Source: Flavobacterium sp. 5
GTDB lineage: Bacteria; Bacteroidota; Bacteroidia; Flavobacteriales; Flavobacteriaceae
Length of the DNA stretch: 64,000 nt
Direction of reading: 5' to 3'
NCBI RefSeq assembly: GCF_002813295.1
Contig: NZ_PHUE01000001.1
Span: 1,860,001-1,924,000 of the forward strand
Of the stretch, positions 31,302-39,212 are shown one piece after another (position 1 is the first letter of the stretch; the number at the start of each line of letters is the position of its first letter). The translations under genes and the position numbers were made by a program. The notes beneath the pieces were generated by a model. The model was not told the origin of the DNA, did no database searches, and saw nothing but the letters and a program-made list of their open reading frames with translations.

Positions 31302-32924
31302 ATGATTATGAAGAAGTCGAATTTTATTGTAAAAAAACTCTTCTGCTTAGGATTATTTGCAGTTGTTTTGTTTACAACAAGTTGCTCAAGCGATGACCCA
31401 ACGAAAGAAACAACTCCGCCAGTAGTTGTTGTACCACCAGTTGTAGTACCACCTGCTTTTCCAGGACCTACTTATGCAGACAACTATTCCTCGATTTCTT
31501 CATGGAATGATAGGTCGAAATGGAATTTAGCCAACGTACACGATCCATCAGTTACAAAATGTGGAGAATACTATTACATGTACCAAACTGATGCTTCGTA
31601 TGGAAATGCACATGACGGTCACGGGCACTACCCATACAGACGTTCTAAAGACCTTGTAACTTGGGAATATATGGGGTCGGCTATGGCAACCGTTCCTGCT
31701 TGGGTAAAAGATTCATTGAACAATAAAAGAGGCCGAATGTCTCCTGCATTACCAGCAATTGAAAATCCTAACTACGGATTTTGGGCACCTTATATTACTA
31801 AAGTGGGTAATAAATACCGCATGTATTACAGTATTGTTGTTAATAATCCAATAGCTGGCACTTTTGACAATGCTTGGGCTGAAAGAGCTTTTATTGGACT
31901 GGCTGAATCAGATGATTTGGCAACAAATGCTTGGATAGATAAAGGAATGGTAGTTTGCTCTGAACCAGATGGATTAAAGCCTTATTCTTTTACAGGTTCT
32001 AGAAACTGGGAAGATGCCTATTTCAAATTCAATGCTATTGACCCAACAATGGTTATTACTCCCGAAGGTGAACATTATTTAATTTATGGCTCTTGGCATT
32101 CAGGAATAGCAGCTTTAAAATTGAATGCAACAACTGGAAAACCAGATCAATTGAAAACATTAAGCGACTATGGAACTCGCATAGCATCAAGACATCCTTC
32201 TAGTCGTTGGCAAGCTTCTGAAGGACCAGAAATCATATACAATCCAGATACTCAATACTATTACCTATTTATGGCTTATGATGGTTTAGAAGTGCCTTAC
32301 AATACTAGGGTTTGTCGTTCCAAAAGTATTACAGGACCTTTTATGGGAATCGATGGAGCTAATATAACCAATGGAGCTGATTGTTGGCCAATGCTTACAC
32401 ATCCTTATGGTTTTAATGGTCACACTGGTTGGGTAGGGTTTTCACACTGTTCCGTTTTTCAAAATCCTGAAACAAAAGAGTGGTTTTATGCTTCGCAAGC
32501 ACGTTTACCAAAAGATGTAGCTGGTATTAATGCATCAAATGCTATTATGATGGGACATGTTCGCGCTATAAAGTGGAACGAAGACGGCTGGCCAGTTGTT
32601 GATCCTGAAAGATATGCTGGTGTGCCAACCACAACCATTACAGCGGCTTCTTTTATTGGAAGTTGGGAACAAATTACAATGAATTACCAATATGGTGTTA
32701 TTCAAAAATCTACAACTATACTCTTAACTGCAGATAACAAAGTAAGTGGAGGTGCTTCTGGCACTTGGTCATATGACAGTACCAATAAAACATTAACCGT
32801 AAATGGTGTAAAATGCAAAGTAAGCGATGCTTGGGACTGGGAAAAAGCAACTCGTAAAGTAACCATAACTTATTCTGGGCTTACCGCAGCAGGAATACCA
32901 GTATGGGGCAAAAAAACAAATTAA
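31302..32924 (+). CDS. GH43 arabinan-active lipoprotein, probably surface endo-arabinanase
   Basis: 540 residues; ATG at 31302 or 31308 (MKKSNF) are both possible. Cys28 in LFTTSC is a lipobox Cys followed by SSDD and a Pro/Val-rich linker, so the enzyme is likely anchored at the cell surface. The GH43 five-blade propeller shows the base Asp81 (VHDPS), Asp247 (AIDPTM) and the acid Glu307 (ASEGPEI). HDGHGHYPYRRS and GFWAPYI fit arabinan endo-1,5-alpha-L-arabinosidases. Residues about 445-540 form a separate beta module (SFIGSWEQITMNYQYG, GGASGTWSYD) seen in long endo-arabinanases. It probably makes the first cuts in the backbone before SusC/SusD import. It is 7 bases after the GH51 gene and is followed by a hairpin. 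Confidence 0.9.
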   Translation: MIMKKSNFIVKKLFCLGLFAVVLFTTSCSSDDPTKETTPPVVVVPPVVVPPAFPGPTYADNYSSISSWNDRSKWNLANVHDPSVTKCGEYYYMYQTDASYGNAHDGHGHYPYRRSKDLVTWEYMGSAMATVPAWVKDSLNNKRGRMSPALPAIENPNYGFWAPYITKVGNKYRMYYSIVVNNPIAGTFDNAWAERAFIGLAESDDLATNAWIDKGMVVCSEPDGLKPYSFTGSRNWEDAYFKFNAIDPTMVITPEGEHYLIYGSWHSGIAALKLNATTGKPDQLKTLSDYGTRIASRHPSSRWQASEGPEIIYNPDTQYYYLFMAYDGLEVPYNTRVCRSKSITGPFMGIDGANITNGADCWPMLTHPYGFNGHTGWVGFSHCSVFQNPETKEWFYASQARLPKDVAGINASNAIMMGHVRAIKWNEDGWPVVDPERYAGVPTTTITAASFIGSWEQITMNYQYGVIQKSTTILLTADNKVSGGASGTWSYDSTNKTLTVNGVKCKVSDAWDWEKATRKVTITYSGLTAAGIPVWGKKTN

Positions 32925-32937
32925 AATTTTAATACTC

Positions 32938-32972
32938 AAACCCTTTTTTAAATTTTAGAAAAGGGTTTTGTG
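32938..32972 (+). terminator. Hairpin after the first GH43 gene
   Basis: AAACCCTTTT/AAAAGGGTTT (32938-32947, 32959-32968) with an 11-base loop is followed by TTGTGTTT. It is a weak intrinsic terminator inside the operon and may allow partial read-through to the two smaller GH43 genes. Confidence 0.6.
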
Positions 32973-33008
32973 TTTCAACAAATTAAGACTTCATAAAATC
33001 AAACGATA

Positions 33009-33989
33009 ATGAAAAACCTTTTTATACCATTTATTGCTCTTGTTCTAATGACTACCACCAAAACATTGGCACAAGATAATACACAGAAAAAAACAACTAC
33101 AACACCTGTTGTCAATAATCCGATTATAAAAGACAAATACACTGGAGATCCCGCTGCATTGGTTTACAAAGACAAAGTATATCTCTATGCGGGTCATGAT
33201 GAAGCCCCAAATGATTTTAACTTTTATAAGATGAACGAATGGTTGGTCTATTCTACCTCTGACATGATTCATTGGCAAGAACACCCTGTACCTTTAAAAG
33301 CATCTGATTTTGCATGGGCAAAAGGCGATGCTTGGGCTTCGCAGGTTATTGAAAGAAATGGAAAGTTTTTTTGGTATGTGGCCGTAGAACATGGAACTGT
33401 CAATGGAAAAGCAATAGGAGTAGCGGTTTCTGATAGTCCTACAGGACCTTTTAAAGATGCTTTAGGAAAGGCATTAATTACTAATGATATGACTACTAAA
33501 ACCAGTATCACTTGGGATGATATCGATCCATCAGTAATCATTGACAATGATGGACAAGCCTACCTCTTTTGGGGAAATACCGTATGTCACTATGCTAAAT
33601 TAAAAGCAAACATGACCGAACTTGACGGACCAATCCAAACTATAGATTTACCAAACTTTACTGAAGCCCCTTGGATTCACAAACACAACAATTGGTATTA
33701 CTTATCTTATGCTTATCAGTTTCCTGAAAAAATTGCCTACGCTATGAGTAAATCAATCAATGGTCCTTGGGAATACAAAGGAATTTTGAATGAACTGGCA
33801 GGAAATTCAAATACCAATCATCAGTCTATAATTGAGTTCAAAGGAAAATCATATTTTATTTATCATAATGGAGCAACTCAACCTAATGGAGGTAGTTTTA
33901 GAAGATCTGTTTGTGTAGATCGCTTGTATTACAATAAAGATGGCTCTATGAAAAGGGTAATTATGACAACAGAAGGAATAACTGAATAG
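33009..33989 (+). CDS. GH43 glycoside hydrolase (arabinofuranosidase/exo-arabinanase type), exported
   Basis: 326 residues with a signal peptide (ALVLMTTTKTLAQ, cut near 22). The catalytic triad of the GH43 propeller is Asp47 (YTGDPAA), Asp173 (DIDPSVI) and Glu219 (FTEAPWI). YLYAGHDEAP and DGQAYLFWGN are typical of the small single-domain exo-acting arabinofuranosidases and xylosidases of the family. It has no lipobox and no accessory module, so it is probably a periplasmic enzyme trimming imported arabino-oligosaccharides. It lies between two other GH43 genes and is only distantly related to either, suggesting complementary linkage preferences. Exact activity (alpha-arabinofuranosidase versus beta-xylosidase) cannot be decided; the arabinose context favours the first. 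Confidence 0.87.
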   Translation: MKNLFIPFIALVLMTTTKTLAQDNTQKKTTTTPVVNNPIIKDKYTGDPAALVYKDKVYLYAGHDEAPNDFNFYKMNEWLVYSTSDMIHWQEHPVPLKASDFAWAKGDAWASQVIERNGKFFWYVAVEHGTVNGKAIGVAVSDSPTGPFKDALGKALITNDMTTKTSITWDDIDPSVIIDNDGQAYLFWGNTVCHYAKLKANMTELDGPIQTIDLPNFTEAPWIHKHNNWYYLSYAYQFPEKIAYAMSKSINGPWEYKGILNELAGNSNTNHQSIIEFKGKSYFIYHNGATQPNGGSFRRSVCVDRLYYNKDGSMKRVIMTTEGITE

Positions 33990-34029
33990 CCACAGATTTC
34001 AGAAAGTTCAAAGAATAAAAAAACATACC

Positions 34030-35010
34030 ATGAAATCATATACCAAAATAAAACCGCTTTTCTTTTTCTTAATTGCCTTAATTGGTTCATCAGCATTGGC
34101 TCAGGATATTACTGTTCATGATCCGGTAATGATAAAACAAAAAGATACATACTATTTATATTGCACAGGCGAAGGCATAAGTGTTTTTAGTTCTAAAGAT
34201 TTAAAAATCTGGAAAAATGAACCTGCTATATTCAAAGAAAAACCGGTTTGGGTTGATACTGTAGTGCCCGATTTTAAAAATCATATTTGGGCACCAGACA
34301 TTTCATTTCACAATAACGTCTACTATTTGTACTATTCGGTTTCGGCTTTCGCCAAAAACACTTCGGCAATTGGAGTTACCACCAATACAACTTTAGACCC
34401 AAAAGACCCTGCTTACAAATGGGTAGATCAGGGAATCGTTATTCAATCCATTCCCAACAGAGATCTTTGGAATGCTATCGATCCTAATTTAACTTTTGAC
34501 GAAAACAATACACCTTGGCTATCTTTTGGTTCTTTTTGGGAAGGACTAAAAATGGTCAAATTAAATCCTGATTTAAAATCAATTGCACAACCTCAAGAAT
34601 GGCACACTATTGCTAAACGCAAAAGAACTTTTGAATTAGCAGATGCTGACCCTGGTGATGGTGCACTTGAAGCTCCTTTTATATTCAAAAAAAATGGATA
34701 TTACTATCAATTCCTTTCTTGGGATTTGTGTTGCCGAGGAAAAGATAGTACCTATAAAGTAGTCGTTGGAAGATCAAAAACCATTACTGGTCCATATGTA
34801 GACAAAGAAGGAAAATTACTGACCGAAGGTGGAGGAACTTTATTAATTCAAGGTGACCAAGATTGGTTTGGAGCGGGGCACAACAGCACTTATACCTTTG
34901 ACGGCAAAGACTATATCATTTATCATGCCTATAGCGCCAAACAAAATGGCAGACCAATATTACAGATAAAGCAATTACAATGGGATAGTGATTTATGGCC
35001 AAAATTGTAA
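34030..35010 (+). CDS. GH43 endo-1,5-alpha-L-arabinanase, exported
   Basis: 326 residues with signal peptide FFFLIALIGSSALAQ. The triad is Asp31 (VHDPVM), Asp151 (NAIDPNL) and Glu214 (ALEAPFI). IWAPDISFHNNVYYLYYSVSAF and LSFGSFWEGL match the classical single-domain arabinanases (AbnA/ArbA type), as does SWDLCCRGKDSTYKVVVGRS. It cleaves internal alpha-1,5 arabinofuranosyl bonds of the arabinan backbone. It lacks a lipoprotein Cys, so it should act in the periplasm on imported fragments, complementing the lipoprotein endo-acting GH43 at 31302. It is the last gene before a new AraR-controlled promoter at 35031. Confidence 0.92.
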   Translation: MKSYTKIKPLFFFLIALIGSSALAQDITVHDPVMIKQKDTYYLYCTGEGISVFSSKDLKIWKNEPAIFKEKPVWVDTVVPDFKNHIWAPDISFHNNVYYLYYSVSAFAKNTSAIGVTTNTTLDPKDPAYKWVDQGIVIQSIPNRDLWNAIDPNLTFDENNTPWLSFGSFWEGLKMVKLNPDLKSIAQPQEWHTIAKRKRTFELADADPGDGALEAPFIFKKNGYYYQFLSWDLCCRGKDSTYKVVVGRSKTITGPYVDKEGKLLTEGGGTLLIQGDQDWFGAGHNSTYTFDGKDYIIYHAYSAKQNGRPILQIKQLQWDSDLWPKL

Positions 35011-35030
35011 AAAAAATAGAATTATTTTAA

Positions 35031-35066
35031 AAATGTATTTTTTACACTTATTTTTTTTATATTGCA
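35031..35066 (+). promoter_or_regulatory. Promoter and AraR operator before the GH127 gene
   Basis: AAATGT-N7-ACACTT at 35031-35049 has the same 19 bases as the site at 20627. A possible -7 box TATATTGC follows at 35059-35066, 24 bases before the ATG. The operator sits 21 bases after the previous stop codon, so GH127-GH51 can be transcribed separately under AraR. Confidence 0.72.
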
Positions 35067-35089
35067 CCTTGTAAAGTTAAAACCGAATT

Positions 35090-37051
35090 ATGAAGATTTT
35101 TAATTTAAGAAACAAAGCTCTTTCTCTGATTGCCATTTTAAGCATTTCAGCCACAGCAAATGCGCAGAAAAGTGCTAACAAAAACTTGGGATATAACATC
35201 TCCCCTGTCAACATTCAGGATGTCAAAATAACTGACGCCTTTTGGTTACCTATCATCAAAAAAGTTCAGGAAAAAACCATCGAATATGCTATTCACAAAT
35301 GTGAAGAAGAAGGTCGTATGGACAATTTTTTGATTGCCGGTGGAAAAATGAAAGGAGAAGTAAAAGGTCAAATGCCTTTTGATGATACTGATGTTTATAA
35401 AATCATTGAAGGCGCTTCTAATACATTGATAAGTGAACCTAACCCAAAATTGGAACAATTGTTAGACAAACTAATTGATATTATAAAAGTGGGACAGGAA
35501 AAAGATGGATATTTAACTACTTGGCGTACTATTAATCCAGCAAAACCACCATGTACTTGGGTTCCTGTTATTGAAGGAAAACGTTGGGAATCTTTACAAA
35601 TTAGTCACGAACTATACAATTCAGGTCACTTGATTGAAGCTGCAGTTGTTCATTATAAAGCTACTGGAAAGAAAAACTTCTTAGATATTGCTATCAAAAA
35701 TGCTAATTTACTGATATTTACTTTTGGTGATAAACCAAACCAAGTCCATGGTGTTCCAGGTCATCAAATAGTAGAAACTGGACTCGTACAACTATATCAA
35801 ATTACGGGTGATAAACAATACTTAACTCTTGCCAAATACTTTTTAGATAACCGAGGAAATCCAAAAAACCATAAATTATACGGAACTTATGCTCAAGACG
35901 ACATTCCGATTATTCAACAAAAAGAAGCTGTAGGTCATGCAGTGAGAGCTGTTTACATGTATGCAGGAATGACGGATATTGCTGCTATTTATAATGACAA
36001 AGACTACCTAAATGCTGTGAATAATTTGTGGTCCAATATGGCCAACAAAAAAATGTACATCACGGGCGGTATTGGTGCAAGACATGACGGAGAGGCTTTT
36101 GGTGACAATTATGAATTACCAAATCTTACAGCTTACAATGAAACTTGTGCTGCTATTGGCGATGTGTATTGGAATCACCGCTTATTTAATTTATCAGGAG
36201 ATGTAAAATATTTTGATGTTATCGAACGTAGCATGTACAATGGATTAATTTCTGGTTTATCATTGGACGGAGAAAAATTCTTCTATCCAAATGCTTTAGA
36301 GTCAGATGGTGTATTCCAATCCAATCGTGGCTCTTGTACTCGCCAATCGTGGTTTGATTGCTCTTGTTGTCCAACAAATCTAATTCGATTTATACCATCT
36401 ATTCCTGGGTTGATTTATTCTACCAGCAAAAATGTTCTTTATGTAAACTTATATGCATCAAACAATGCAAAAGTCTCTTTAGATAAAACAGAACTTGAAA
36501 TTGCTCAACAAACCAATTATCCTTGGGATGGTAAAGTAGCTGTAACAGTTTCTCCTAAAAAAGAAGCCGAATTCACTATCAAATTAAGAATTCCAGGTTG
36601 GGCTAGAAATGAAGTTTTGCCAGGAGATTTATACAGTTATAAAACTACTTCAACTTCAAAAGTTACCGTAACTATTGATGGAAAACCTTTTGAAGAAAAA
36701 CAAGACAACGGCTATATCACCATTACTAAAAAATGGAAAAAAGGCGAAACTATCAAACTAGATTTCCCAATGGAAGTAAAAGAAGTAGTGACAAATGCTA
36801 AAGTAGAAGGAAACAATGGAAAAGTAGCTTTAGAATACGGACCAATTGTATACGCCATTGAAGGAATTGACAATCCAACCGACTTTGACAAAATCACCAT
36901 TAATGCTAATGACAAATTCAAAGTTACTAAAGAAGCAAACCTTTTAGAAGGCGTAAATACTATTCAAACAGAGAAATTTAAAGCGATTCCATATTACTCA
37001 TGGTCTAACAGAGGCGTTGGAAAAATGAAAGTTTGGATAGATTTAAAGTAG
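35090..37051 (+). CDS. GH127 beta-L-arabinofuranosidase (DUF1680), exported
   Basis: 653 residues, family length. The signal peptide ends ATANAQ (residue 26). GH127 is an (alpha/alpha)6 barrel using a zinc-bound cysteine nucleophile. By comparison with HypBA1, the visible residues are Glu335 (HDGEAF, acid/base), Glu351 and Cys353 (YNETCAA, zinc), and Cys426-Cys427 (CSCCPTN; nucleophile and zinc). It removes beta-L-arabinofuranose, found in hydroxyproline-rich glycoproteins (extensins) and capping some pectic side chains. It has its own AraR operator and is followed after a hairpin by the long GH51 gene. It widens the locus from alpha-arabinan to beta-linked arabinose. B. thetaiotaomicron also has a GH127 beside its AraR-controlled arabinose genes. 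Confidence 0.94.
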   Translation: MKIFNLRNKALSLIAILSISATANAQKSANKNLGYNISPVNIQDVKITDAFWLPIIKKVQEKTIEYAIHKCEEEGRMDNFLIAGGKMKGEVKGQMPFDDTDVYKIIEGASNTLISEPNPKLEQLLDKLIDIIKVGQEKDGYLTTWRTINPAKPPCTWVPVIEGKRWESLQISHELYNSGHLIEAAVVHYKATGKKNFLDIAIKNANLLIFTFGDKPNQVHGVPGHQIVETGLVQLYQITGDKQYLTLAKYFLDNRGNPKNHKLYGTYAQDDIPIIQQKEAVGHAVRAVYMYAGMTDIAAIYNDKDYLNAVNNLWSNMANKKMYITGGIGARHDGEAFGDNYELPNLTAYNETCAAIGDVYWNHRLFNLSGDVKYFDVIERSMYNGLISGLSLDGEKFFYPNALESDGVFQSNRGSCTRQSWFDCSCCPTNLIRFIPSIPGLIYSTSKNVLYVNLYASNNAKVSLDKTELEIAQQTNYPWDGKVAVTVSPKKEAEFTIKLRIPGWARNEVLPGDLYSYKTTSTSKVTVTIDGKPFEEKQDNGYITITKKWKKGETIKLDFPMEVKEVVTNAKVEGNNGKVALEYGPIVYAIEGIDNPTDFDKITINANDKFKVTKEANLLEGVNTIQTEKFKAIPYYSWSNRGVGKMKVWIDLK

Positions 37052-37093
37052 TTACTGAGAAGCTAAATTTCTTAGCAGATATAAAATAAAATT

Positions 37094-37124
37094 AGTTTAA
37101 AGTTCATCACAACAACTTTAAACT
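37094..37124 (+). other. Hairpin between the GH127 and GH51 genes
   Basis: Perfect 11-base arms AGTTTAAAGTT/AACTTTAAACT with a 9-base loop are followed by TTAAACCTTAAACTAA, which partly repeats the arm. There is no clean T tract, so it is more likely an mRNA structure than a strong terminator. Confidence 0.5.
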
Positions 37125-37147
37125 TTAAACCTTAAACTAATACAAAA

Positions 37148-39130
37148 ATGAAACCGAATTTAATCACCAAAATTACCCTTTGCGGTTTTTTGCTAAACGG
37201 ATTATACAGTCAAGCACAATCCAAACTAGAAGTAAATACTAGCAAAACAATTACTAAAATTGAGCCTACAATGTACGGTGTGTTTTTTGAAGACATCAAC
37301 TTTGCTGCCGATGGTGGTTTATATGCTGAAATGGTAAAAAACCGTTCTTTCGAATTCGATGATCGTTTAATGGGCTGGAAACAACCAAAAAGTGACAAAC
37401 ATAATTACAATACTGAATCCGGAATAGCAGTTCCTGTTCAATTTTCTCAAAAAGGAACCAACCATAACTACTGTCGAGTAACCGTTAAAGATGCTAAAGG
37501 TTATGAAATCATCAATGAAGGTTTCAGAGGAATGGGGGTTAAAAGTGGCGCAAAATACAATTTGACTTTAAAAGCTGCCAATCAATCAGGAACTATTTCT
37601 AAAATTATTGTTCAATTAATAGATAAAGACAATAAAGTTCTGGGCGAAAGTAGTATTGCTGTTTCAGGAAATAGTTGGAAAGAATACACTACTCAATTAA
37701 CTTCAAATGCTACTGAAGCGAAAGCAAAATTGCGTTTTACTTTTGAAGGAACTGGGGTAATTGATTTAGATATGATTTCTATGTTTCCAGAAGACACTTG
37801 GAAAGGCAGAAAAAATGGTATGCGTAAAGATTTAGTTCAGTTATTATACGATATGCAGCCTGGTTTTTTACGTTTCCCTGGCGGATGTATTGTTGAAGGA
37901 AGAACTTTGGCACAACGCTATCAATGGAAAAAATCAGTTGGTGCAGTAGAAGACAGAGAAATCTTAATCAACCGTTGGAATACTGAGTTTGAACACAAAC
38001 CAACTCCTGATTATTTTCAATCTTTTGGTTTAGGATTTTTTGAATACTTCCAATTATCTGAAGACATTGGAGCTTCTCCCCTTCCTATCTTAAGTTGTGG
38101 TATGGCTTGTCAATTCAATACAGGTGAATTAGTTCCGATGGACAAATTAGATCCTTATGTACAAGATGCTATCGATTTGATTGAATTTGCAAACGGAGGC
38201 ACTGATACTCCTTGGGGGAAAGTACGTTCTGATATGGGACACCCAAAACCATTCAACCTGAAATTTATTGGAGTGGGTAACGAACAATGGGGACCAGATT
38301 ATATTGAGCGTTTCAAAGTTTTTGAAAAAGCAATCAAGTCGAAATATCCAAACATCACAATCGTTTCAGGCAGCGGGCCATTTCCAGAAGGAGATTATTT
38401 TGAGTATGCTCAAACCGAATTAAAAAAATTAAATGCCGAAATTGTTGATGAACACTATTACAAATCACCTGAATGGTTCCGTAAAAATGTTACTCGTTAT
38501 GACAACTACGATCGTAAAGGACCTAAAATTTTCGCTGGTGAATATGCAGCACAAAGTGTAGCTATAGCAAGCCCAGAGAACAAAAACAATTGGGAATGTG
38601 CTTTCTCTGAAGCGGCTTTTATGACAGGTATGGAACGTAATGCCGAAGTAGTACATCTTACTTCGTATGCGCCTTTATTTGCTCACGAAGAAGGATGGCA
38701 ATGGACACCCGATATGATTTGGTTTAACAATTTGGAATCGTTCGGAACGCCAAACTATTATGTTCAAAAAATGTTTGCCAATAATAAGGGAACCGATTTA
38801 TTAGCCATTACTCAAGATGGAAAAGCACTTATTGGACAAAACGATTTATTTGCATCTGCAGTAAAAGACACTAATACTAAAGAAGTAATCGTAAAACTGG
38901 TTAACACTTCTGCGAAAGCACAAGATATTAGTATTGATTTAAAAGGAACAAAATTAGAATCAAAAGGTAAAATTATTACTCTCGCGAGCTCTGATTTAAA
39001 TGATGAAAACTCATTCTCTAATCCTAAAAAATTAAGTCCAAAAGAAAGCGAATACACTTTGAAAGGGGAAAAAGCAGCTTTGAATCTTCCTGCCTATTCA
39101 GTGACTATTTTAAAGTTAAAAATTAAATAA
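37148..39130 (+). CDS. GH51 alpha-L-arabinofuranosidase, long form with CBM-like domain
   Basis: 660 residues. A signal peptide (LCGFLLNGLYSQAQ, about 24) is followed by GH51 sequence interrupted by a CBM4/9-like beta-sandwich at about 85-215 (NYCRVTVKDAKGYE to DLDMISMFPEDTW), a layout seen in the long GH51 subfamily. Then comes the catalytic barrel with FLRFPGGCIVEG, acid/base Glu379 (GVGNEQWG) and nucleophile Glu465 (FAGEYAAQ), and a C-terminal beta domain ending in LPAYSVTILKL. It releases alpha-arabinofuranose side chains from polymeric or oligomeric arabinan or arabinoxylan. The second GH51 in the window, it differs clearly from the 515-residue form at 29747. It is co-transcribed with GH127 and ends 15 bases before the araB operator. 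Confidence 0.94.
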   Translation: MKPNLITKITLCGFLLNGLYSQAQSKLEVNTSKTITKIEPTMYGVFFEDINFAADGGLYAEMVKNRSFEFDDRLMGWKQPKSDKHNYNTESGIAVPVQFSQKGTNHNYCRVTVKDAKGYEIINEGFRGMGVKSGAKYNLTLKAANQSGTISKIIVQLIDKDNKVLGESSIAVSGNSWKEYTTQLTSNATEAKAKLRFTFEGTGVIDLDMISMFPEDTWKGRKNGMRKDLVQLLYDMQPGFLRFPGGCIVEGRTLAQRYQWKKSVGAVEDREILINRWNTEFEHKPTPDYFQSFGLGFFEYFQLSEDIGASPLPILSCGMACQFNTGELVPMDKLDPYVQDAIDLIEFANGGTDTPWGKVRSDMGHPKPFNLKFIGVGNEQWGPDYIERFKVFEKAIKSKYPNITIVSGSGPFPEGDYFEYAQTELKKLNAEIVDEHYYKSPEWFRKNVTRYDNYDRKGPKIFAGEYAAQSVAIASPENKNNWECAFSEAAFMTGMERNAEVVHLTSYAPLFAHEEGWQWTPDMIWFNNLESFGTPNYYVQKMFANNKGTDLLAITQDGKALIGQNDLFASAVKDTNTKEVIVKLVNTSAKAQDISIDLKGTKLESKGKIITLASSDLNDENSFSNPKKLSPKESEYTLKGEKAALNLPAYSVTILKLKIK

Positions 39131-39145
39131 TTGCAACTTTAAAAA

Positions 39146-39190
39146 AATAAGTGTTTTTTACACACTTATTAAATAATAATATTATATTTG
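39146..39190 (+). promoter_or_regulatory. araBDA promoter with strongest AraR operator
   Basis: AATAAGTGT-N7-ACACTTATT at 39146-39170 has perfect 9-base arms, the longest of the six sites. TATATTTG at 39183-39190 is a perfect -7 box, 22 bases before the araB ATG. The operator covers the region between the -33 and -7 elements. Confidence 0.82.
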
Positions 39191-39212
39191 TACTTATATA
39201 AAAAGAATTGCG

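Noticed and set aside
31302..31307. Choice between ATG 31302 and ATG 31308 for the lipoprotein GH43
   Set aside because: Sequence alone does not decide; the longer form is listed and the difference is two residues.
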